Below, piece by piece: positions 16,046-22,886 of a stretch of DNA of 22,886 nucleotides (position 1 is its first letter; the number at the start of each line of letters is the position of its first letter). The position numbers were made by a program, and so were the translations under genes. The notes below the pieces were generated by a model. That model was not told the origin of the DNA. It searched no databases and saw nothing but the letters and a program-made list of their open reading frames with translations. Origin of the DNA: Chara braunii (taxonomy: Eukaryota; Streptophyta; Charophyceae; Charales; Characeae). The DNA is taken from the NCBI GenBank assembly GCA_003427395.1, contig BFEA01000372.1:1266699-1289584 (forward strand), written 5' to 3'.

Positions 16046-16621
16046 CTCGCTGCAATACTCGTAACTCGTGAAAAACATCAAGAGTGCATCATGAGTGGTC
16101 AGAGTCCCAAAATGGCCTAGAGTTAGGTCGTGGCTGCACTTACTCTAGATCGTCCTTCTCAAGAGTCGCTCTTGAGACACCAACAGTTATCCTAGAGTGC
16201 AGTGCAGCGATGGCAGAACTCTAGGCAGTTCTGGGACTGGATAGTACCAGGATTTTCCCGACCCACGCGGACTGCTTACCGGGTGCCCTTGCAGCTCCGA
16301 GGAAGGTCCGCACAAACCAAATCCCCTCCCCCGCGCGCCGGTCTTCCACTAGATATCAGGCCGACCATCCGATTTGATTTATCGGGTGCCGTGAGGTTTC
16401 TTGGGCGGAACGCCCCACCGAGAAGCTGTTGGTAAACGGGCTCGGGCTCCTGCCGACCAACATTCATCGGGGTGGAGCTTTTTTTCGAAGTCCAGTTGCT
16501 GATGGAAGAAGCGGAGTGCTCTGTCTTCACGCAACCGTGGATGGCCAGCGTCCTGGTGGTCTGCCTGTGAGTGTGTGTTGCGTGGTCTTCTGTGCGCGGG
16601 GCATCGAGTTTGGTTTAGGAG
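16046..16621. other. Gene-free stretch with a hairpin cluster
   Basis: Three perfect short inverted repeats lie close together: CTAGAGT/ACTCTAG (16117-16123 with 16142-16148), CTCAAGAG/CTCTTGAG with a 3-nt loop (16158-16176), and CCTAGAGT/ACTCTAGG (16191-16198 with 16218-16225). GCCTCGCTGCAATACTC at about 16038-16054 resembles the left end of the 15075-15626 element. The part after 16240 has no feature I recognise up to the transposase remnant. Confidence 0.5.
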
Positions 16622-17889
16622 GTGTCTTGGCAGTTGGCCATCCAAGCAGGAAGTGATTGCAGGGTGGGACGGTATGAGACCCGGTGCGCATCAACAGGAG
16701 GTCATAGCATGGCGTCGGCGGGTTGCTGTGTCTATGGCTGCAGTTGCAGTGGCCATCATGCACAACGAAGAAGAGACGGAGCACATCGTTTGGGCGATGC
16801 CTTCGTAGTGGGAGGCATGCCAAATTTTGTAGGACTCCTTATGGCCGTAATCATGGCAACCGGTGTTCTCCCGCGAGCATCACCTCAATGGAGGGTTAAG
16901 CCAAGGGCAGGCGGGGCATGGAAGAATATGACACGAGTGGATACTGCTCGGGGAGACTACTTTCATGACAACATCTGCATGGGAGAGGAGGTGTTCAGAA
17001 GCATCATTGTGAATGTGCGACCCCACTTGACGAGGATGTGTACGAAGTACCGTGCCCCTACTCAACCAGAGCAATTGGTTGCGTATGCGCTGTACCGATG
17101 GGCGACGGGGGAGTCGTTCGAACACCCAGCAACGTCCTTTAACACGGGCCGTGAGACAGGCTGTGTGGCCATTCAGGACGTGGCCGGAGCCATTCTGAGA
17201 GCTTACCTGGATGAGGTGGCTTTCCCCACCGGCCAGCGTCTCATCGAGGCACTCGAATGGTTTGAGTCGAAGGGGTTCCCCCGTTACTACGGAGCTATCG
17301 ACTGCACACACATCTATATAGACAAGTCTGCGGGTGAGACGGCGGCAGCTTACTGTGATCGCCACAAGAGGTACTCTGTCATCGCGCAGGTCGTCGTCAG
17401 TGCCGATTTGCGGTTATACAACGTCAACGTCGGCTGGGCAGGGAGCTTGCACGAGTCACGTGTCCTGCATCACTCCTCCCTCTTCAGTCACGCAAAGTTT
17501 AGACTGTTTCGATCCGAACCGTTCATGCTTTCAGGGGTGTATCGATGAGGGGGTACATTTGAGGGGGCAACGGCTATCCTAGTCTGAACTGGATCGTTGT
17601 GCCCTACACAGGGCCACAGTACTCCCGATCTGATTGCGATCTGTTCAACACCCAGCAAAAGATCTGTCGGGGATGCGTGGAACGCGCCTTCTGTCGGCTG
17701 AAAGGGAAGTGGCGCATGTTCCTACGAACACACAAGCCCAACATCAAACTCTTGTCACTGCAGTTTCGCATTGTGTGCGTGATACACAACTTGCTCATTC
17801 GCTTGGGCGTGGAGATGGACCTGCAATTGCTGCAACATGGTGACGAGGACGATGAATGTGACGACAACGAACCTTCACCTCCATCTTGA
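16622..17889 (+). pseudogene. Broken PIF/Harbinger transposase (DDE superfamily)
   Basis: The enzyme that would cut and paste a Harbinger element. The first part (16622-17548) has the helical N-terminal region of the family (YRAPTQPEQLVAYALYRWATG at about 17050-17107), the first catalytic Asp in YYGAIDCTHI (codon at 17300) and the block VGWAGSLHESRVL (about 17426-17464). PIF transposases normally have Asp where this block has Glu (HESR, codon at 17453). The frame then stops at 17546. Coding resumes one frame over with NGYPSLNW (about 17569-17592) and VERAFCRLKGKWR (about 17677-17716), which carries the catalytic Glu, and ends at 17889. A TGA at 17560 also blocks the second frame. A better start may be the Met at 16817. 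Inactive because of the frameshift and the probable D-to-E change. Confidence 0.88.
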
Positions 17890-18786
17890 CCTGGGACATA
17901 GACAGTGAGCGGGGCACGTGCGGCCAGTAAACGTCTTAGAAATGCGCTGATGACATACGTGGCTACATGGGTGCACGAGGATCGTCGGCACCGGGCGGGA
18001 GTTGGGGGTGGGGGTGGAGGTGGGGGTGGGGGTGGGGGTGGGGGTAAGGGCTTAGATCGAGGTGGTGGTGGGGGTGCGGGTGATGTTTAAAGATTATGAT
18101 TTTATTGTCACTGTTGATCATGACCGATTGCGGTGTGAGGAAACCCGGGGAGGGGTCGCCTACTGTTCGCTGAAGCCAATGGCAACGGCGCCTGTCACTC
18201 ACCGCGCCCACTTCTGAGGTCCTCGGCGACCAGCAGGGCATTCCTGTTCGCACAGCCTGTCACTCTGTACTGAACAATGAACTTCCTGCCCTTATCAGAA
18301 CCGGGGGAAATAATGAATCTTTTTTTTTTTTTTTTTTTTTTTTACAAGATGTTCCTTCTTCTCAGACAGACTATAGAGCCATCCACGATTCTTTCACTCC
18401 CTTACCACCAACCAATACACAGCACGAATGCAAGAGGCAGCACGTCAGTCCAATAGCCAAGTTGCGAATGGCCCCCTCAAGTTCGGGAGCACGTGATCAA
18501 CCTGGCTCAATAATAATAAGCCAGGGGGGGGCGCGATTTAACGAACCCAGACTCGCGTAGAGCAGAGAGGGTGATCACGAACCAATGCAAAGCACCGTTT
18601 CGCAATTCTGAGCGAAGATACAAATAAATAAAAAGAAGGATCAATTGGCTCCTCGGTCACTTTAAATTTACTGTTCTTATCTTCTCTGATCCCCTTGTTC
18701 TCTACAGTCTGATACCCCTTGTTTTACCCTCAAGTTTCAGGGTAGTTTCTAGCCAATCATGTGCCAGGTCGAAATCAAAATAGATA
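17890..18786. other. Gene-free stretch with G-rich tract and poly(T)
   Basis: Contains the G-rich repeat (18000-18080) and a 24-nt poly(T) at 18320-18343. The rest is unremarkable sequence with no open frame of interest. The poly(T) could be the tail of a minus-strand retroposed fragment; no body is recognised. Confidence 0.5.
18000..18080 (+). repeat. (GGGGGT)n tract, potential G-quadruplex
   Basis: Many runs of three to five G separated by single T or A bases on the plus strand, interrupted once by AAGGGCTTAGATCGA. More than four G-runs with 1-nt loops meet the usual rule for a stable G-quadruplex. It lies 110 bp after the transposase remnant. Confidence 0.9.
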
Positions 18787-18920
18787 GGTAAATGGTGATA
18801 ATATTGATTCAAATAAAATAATGAGGAAGTGTCTAGCTATGAGTTTAATTCTTCACCGTATTGCCAAGTTAATCAGCCCAATCTGCAGATTTCTCTTTAG
18901 GATGCTCACCTCTCTCTCTC
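18787..18920. other. Artificial duplication, copy 1
   Basis: These 134 bases are repeated without difference at 18959-19092, on the other side of the mate-pair adapter. The 172-bp offset comprises one copy plus the 38-bp adapter. The natural sequence presumably has only one copy. Confidence 0.95.
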
Positions 18921-18958
18921 CTGTCTCTTATACACATCTAGATGTGTATAAGAGACAG
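18921..18958. other. Nextera mate-pair junction adapter (artefact)
   Basis: Second identical 38-bp palindrome of back-to-back Tn5 mosaic ends. The small open frame starting here with MCIRDR is the translation of the adapter and is spurious. Confidence 0.98.
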
Positions 18959-19092
18959 GGTAAATGGTGATAATATTGATTCAAATAAAATAATGAGGAA
19001 GTGTCTAGCTATGAGTTTAATTCTTCACCGTATTGCCAAGTTAATCAGCCCAATCTGCAGATTTCTCTTTAGGATGCTCACCTCTCTCTCTC
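18959..19092. other. Artificial duplication, copy 2
   Basis: Exact repeat of 18787-18920. It runs straight on into unique sequence at 19093, so this copy is the one contiguous with the downstream genome. Confidence 0.95.
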
Positions 19093-20480
19093 TGCTTACA
19101 TCAGGCCAATCAGGGAAGGGAAAGAGAACGAACCCTTTAATGGACTGACTCTCGGCCAGGCCACAGGGGCAGTCCACGAACTCAATTTTTAGTAACTGGA
19201 TTTTGAGTGAGATAGTGAGCCAACACACAGCGTCAATCTCCCGCGACCCCAGCACGTTAATCCACAGTGTTGATCACATGCACGCCTTCCGCGGAGTTGA
19301 TCACAATCATCACATGCACGCCACACAAGCCATCAAGCGAATCTGCAGACTCGCTTCTAGATAATGTATAGAGAGCTAGTCTGCAGGTTCCGTTTTGTAA
19401 TGTGTCAGCGAGCTATAGCCCAGGCTCAAAGATGACTGCAAACCATTCAACAGGTTTTGTCTTAGGCACGTCCATGAGCAGGTCAGCCTTGATTAAGCCG
19501 CCAACCAATTAGTAAGCCTCAGGCTGATTTCTGTTCCGAGTATCTGAGAGCCCATTAACAGGCTCGACTGTCCCAATTAGATTATCATTGAACCTGATTT
19601 TTAGTGAGGACACAAGTCACGTGGAGACTCGAATTAAACAACACCGTGAGCCAGTCAACAGGCTCAATTTTTAGGCAGGCCAGCGAGTTAAACGACAGTC
19701 GAAGTATTTGAATATACTTGTGAACCAATCAGCAGACTCTGGTTCCCACTCCCCCCCTCCTTAGATGAACATACTCTCTCTTGCTCTTTAAATCTCCCCC
19801 TCTGGTTCTCTCTGTGAGGTCCTGGTGATGAAATACCGATCACGTAGAGATAAGAAGAAGGGATGAGAAGAATGACATGTCGAGACATGGATTCACATAA
19901 GCAGGCTCAGAGAGAACAGGCAGTCCGGATGGTCGGAGAAGAAAAATATATCGAATATGCGTTTTATTTTTAAGACCACAATGGCAAGTTGCACAACATT
20001 GGCTCGTTCAGAGATGGTTAACGAGTGCCTCAATTTTTAGATCATTTGTCATATCATTTACAACAAACCGAAGGGTCTCTTTAACCAAGCTTGCCACCAA
20101 TTCATAGAGTGGAGATCATACTAACTACTTTATTAAAAACAAATTGGGAAAATAAAATTTAAAAACTTATAAAACAGCAAGGCAAAAGTGTGTTTTCATG
20201 CAAAATCACTCATTTCAGTTCTTAGGATTTTCAGGATTTTTCAGGGCTAGCAAAAACAGTCAACTTCAAGACCCCAACAAACACCAAACCTGGGGCCTGG
20301 ACCGACATGCACCGTTTTACGCTTCGGGTCTGGCTTTTTCGATTACGTGCGGCCGTCCGTGACAAATCGGGGCCGTTGATTGCGGTTCGTATCGACTGTC
20401 CACGGCGATTGTGTGTGTTTTCGGCAAGGTAGTTGAAGAGCAGCCAATAGGATTTTTTATAAATCGTTTGTTGGCCATTT
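19093..20480. other. Gene-free stretch with a diffuse degenerate repeat
   Basis: From about 18860 to 20050 a loose motif of the form (T/A)CA(A/G)CAGGCTC followed by ATTTTTAG recurs: TCAACAGGCTCAATTTTTAGG near 19647 is the clearest. Weaker versions appear near 18873, 19328, 19378, 19447, 19555, 19723 and 20030, at irregular 50-100 bp spacing. TCACATGCACGCC occurs twice between 19270 and 19325. No gene is seen. The function is unknown; it may be a very old tandem array. Confidence 0.4.
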
Positions 20481-20496
20481 AATTGTCCACTTTGCG

Positions 20497-20561
20497 TTGG
20501 CGCGAAGCTTCAATTCTATGGTTTTTTTTTTGTATGGGGTGTTTTTGAAGCTTTGCGCCAA
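20497..20561. repeat. 17-bp hairpin inside a larger inverted symmetry
   Basis: TTGGCGCGAAGCTTCAA (20497-20513) faces TTGAAGCTTTGCGCCAA (20545-20561), complementary at 16 of 17 positions. Further out, TTGTCCACTT (about 20483-20492) faces AAGGTGGACAA (about 20600-20610). The structure lies upstream of the Myb-like gene and could be an element end, a fold-back element or a regulatory structure. Confidence 0.75.
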
Positions 20562-21139
20562 CTCATTTCGGCGTTCCGAAATTGAGAATCGTGAGTCTTA
20601 AGGTGGACAAAATATAATTGCTCCGAACACTGACAGTTCAGAGGCCCGTGGGGAAAGGCGTGTTTGGTGTGAGGTTGGGCGTGTCCAAGTATAGTTGATG
20701 ATGTGTGGTATTGCGTCCAAATACGTGGGTGCCATCCGTCCCTGGTCGTCTTTCTGGGACACATGCACCCCCCTCCCCCCGACCCGGTCGTGAGGCGTCA
20801 TATGACGACCAGCATCTAGGCTTTCCGAAAAGGGAAAGTCGTCATGTGGAAACGGTCGGGTACCCGTGCTTGCGTCCGGCTGCGTACACGGACACGGGTG
20901 CGAGCCAAATCCATGGCGTTGCACATGTCGGGGTCGCGTGGCAATTACACGCATTCACGCAAATCCGCCCGAATCCGCAAGACATTCAGATCGGGGCGGG
21001 AAATGCTTCTCCGTACCGTGCCGGGATATGGTTGTCGCCTCCTTTCCGTTTCTCTCCGTTGCACGCCTTTGCACTTCGTCACTGTTCTCCGTTCAATTAC
21101 TGCGCAGGGAAAACGACACCTCGGACACGTCCATTGTCC

Positions 21140-22736
21140 ATGGCCCGCCACACCCAGCACGATGGTCTGTCTTGTATCGGCAACTGGGGGTGGTATGAGT
21201 CCCAGGACGACGGCCCACCACATGCAGGGTCCGGGCCAGCATGCACCCCGGGCCCCGTCTGTGGCCCCCAGTCGCCGATGGTCACCGACTGTGTGACCGA
21301 TGCACCGCACTCCGACGTTGTAACCAACTTTCCCATCTTGTCGTCACCGGTGACGCCTGTTCTGAAATTCAGAATCGGTCTGTGCGGAGAGGATGAGCAC
21401 AGTCTCCGTCAGTGTCTGAGAATGCGTGCAATGGCTACGGCCGAAGGGCTCACACCGTCTATGAACTCTGACACGATGCCTTCCCAACAGCATGAGTCAG
21501 GCAGTGCAGCTACGATCTCGCCCATTACCCAAACGACTCACCGCGTGTCACCAGAGTCGTCGTGTGATGGTGCTGTCATGCAGCAGCAGTGTCCGCCTGC
21601 CGCGTCATCTGAGTACGTCCTGAACCGAATCATCTGGGACATTGAGGCTGGTGTGCGTACACCGGAGTCCGATTATGTGAATGTCGGAGATGAGGCTGTT
21701 TCATTGCACACAAGCCCCTCGCACACACCTTCCCCATTGCACACTCCCGGTGGTGTACCCGCGGCCACTCCGTCCCCAGTCGTCAGGGAGTCCGGAACGC
21801 ATGACACAGCACCAAGGTCTCGATCTTCTCCAAGCCCACCTGCAGCCATCCCGTCCCCGATCAACGGCAATGTGTCATCTCACACACCGCCTTCCGTATC
21901 AGTCCCGTCAGGGACACGTGCGGGCGGGCCGTCCCGGAACCCGCAACGAAGGCCGTCTTCGGGGGAGAAGAGCACGGACCGGTGGGGGGAGACCGAAACT
22001 CAGTGGTTGTGCCGGTTCCGTAACAAAGTGACGGAGTTGATGGGCCAAGAGAATGAGGCGTACGGGCGTGCGAGGCTAAAAGCTGGTTTTTGGAAGATAG
22101 TGGAAGAGCGCATGCGTACGAAGGGTTACAACCGTGACCACGAGCAGTGCAAGAACAAGTTCAACCAGATCCTCGACTACTACAGGAGGTTGAGGGCGCA
22201 CGAGGGCTGGTCCGGTCTGCCGGAAGAAGGACAAGGACTCTATTAACCTGACGAATCTGATGGATTCCGGGGCGGACGACGAGCGTGTTGAAAACGGAGA
22301 GGGGGTCAGCAATAGGGACGGGGCCATGGAAGGTGGGAGCGAAGACAACGGATCCGGGTATGGCGGTTCGCCCGGAGGCTCACAGTCGACAGGTTTCTAG
22401 CCGACGCTCGGCAAACGAAAAAGAGGGGCCGCCAATGCACGCAAATCCAGTGTGCAGGCTGTGACAGCTGCTATGCGTGCTCACACGACTGCGCTGACTC
22501 GATCGGACATGGAGTGCGCGAAGATGCGCTGTCAAGCAACTCATGACATCGCTAAGCAGCAAGCTGACGCTAATCGCGAGCTACTAAACCAGGACATAGC
22601 TTCACGCGAGAGGATTGCTACCATCATGGGGGACAAGGTAGAGAACAGCTATTACGTTCTTGCGGATGCCATTCGCAGCTTGCGTCCACCGACACGTAGT
22701 CCGTCTACTGATCCTGAAAGCGGCGATGACCGGTAG
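21140..22736 (+). pseudogene. Broken trihelix (Myb/SANT-like) DNA-binding protein, Harbinger-associated type
   Basis: Harbinger elements often encode, beside the transposase, a Myb/SANT-like protein that binds the element ends. The first in-frame ATG of the long frame is at 21140. A long Ser/Pro/Thr-rich segment follows (to about 21970), then a trihelix domain at about 21980-22200 with W at RWGETETQWLCRF, FWKIVEERM, the GYNRDHEQCKNKF signature and DYYRRLR. The frame is lost near 22222 and ends at 22246. The sequence continues one frame over from about 22224 (KKDKDSINLTNLM) through an acidic Gly/Ser stretch, a TAG at 22398, a basic GKRKRG patch and a predicted helical C-terminus rich in Ala, Gln and Arg (22452-22736). 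Whether it partners the transposase at 16622 is inferred. Confidence 0.75.
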
Positions 22737-22795
22737 TGTAGCGTTCGGCAAACAGTTGGAGTCTTTATTTATTTCATGCGATTGTGTGCTGTCGC

Positions 22796-22798
<3 letters not shown>

Positions 22799-22886
<88 letters not shown>
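22799..22886. repeat. (GA)n microsatellite at the window end
   Basis: At least 88 bp of GA dinucleotide running off the window. The assembly may break here because of the repeat. Confidence 0.97.

Noticed and set aside
16038-16212. Another copy of the 15075-15626 family
   Set aside because: The left end resembles it (GCCTCGCTGCAATACTC), but the putative right end near 16205 matches poorly and no flanking duplication is found.
18942-19148. 68-codon frame beginning MCIRDR
   Set aside because: Its start is the translated Nextera adapter, a known spurious protein signature.
1-22886. CRISPR arrays, bacterial operons, or complete tRNA/rRNA genes
   Set aside because: None of their structural hallmarks are present. 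The repeats are microsatellites and transposon parts, and the only tRNA-like sequence lacks an anticodon arm.

Overview
This is eukaryotic nuclear DNA from a repeat-rich genome. No host gene is recognisable, and almost everything identifiable is a transposable element, a decayed copy of one, or simple sequence. Long CT/GA and CA microsatellites, a LINE with a plant-type RT zinc finger and PIF/Harbinger proteins fit a green plant or streptophyte alga. A charophyte such as Chara is my impression only. Two 38-bp Nextera mate-pair junctions (25-62 and 18921-18958) show that adapter was left in the assembly. The second sits inside an artificial 134-bp duplication.

Layout. 1-1954: non-coding, with a compound microsatellite, a decayed hammerhead ribozyme (1342-1406) and a (CA)n tract. 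1955-6826: a 5'-truncated, dead LINE on the plus strand running from the end of its endonuclease domain to a 24-nt poly(A). It is interrupted at 2921-3497 by the 3' end of a related LINE inserted antisense, with a clear target-site duplication. 6840-9944: A-poor, TGCCTTG-rich repeat copies, a complete type III hammerhead ribozyme (7521-7576) and CA/TC tracts. 9945-12900: mostly featureless, with short tandem repeats. 12999-15629: three non-autonomous inverted-repeat elements (13002-13746, 14652-15050, 15075-15626), each ending GRG...CYC and flanked by a 3-bp direct repeat, plus a nested palindrome at 13929-14041. 15965-16225: an antisense tRNA-like sequence and a cluster of hairpins. 16622-17889: a broken PIF/Harbinger transposase. 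18000-20480: a G-rich tract, the adapter artefact and a diffuse degenerate repeat. 21140-22736: a broken trihelix (Myb/SANT-like) protein of the kind that accompanies Harbinger transposases. The window ends in (GA)n.

How the parts relate. The transposase and Myb-like protein could be the two halves of one Harbinger element about 6 kb long, or of two elements; the adapter artefact lies between them. The two hammerheads are in the same orientation on either side of the LINE. Subtracting the LINE and its target duplication puts them about 1.3 kb apart, as expected if the LINE landed in an older ribozyme-bearing repeat. That intact hammerhead and the family of 3-bp-TSD inverted-repeat elements are the most interesting content.
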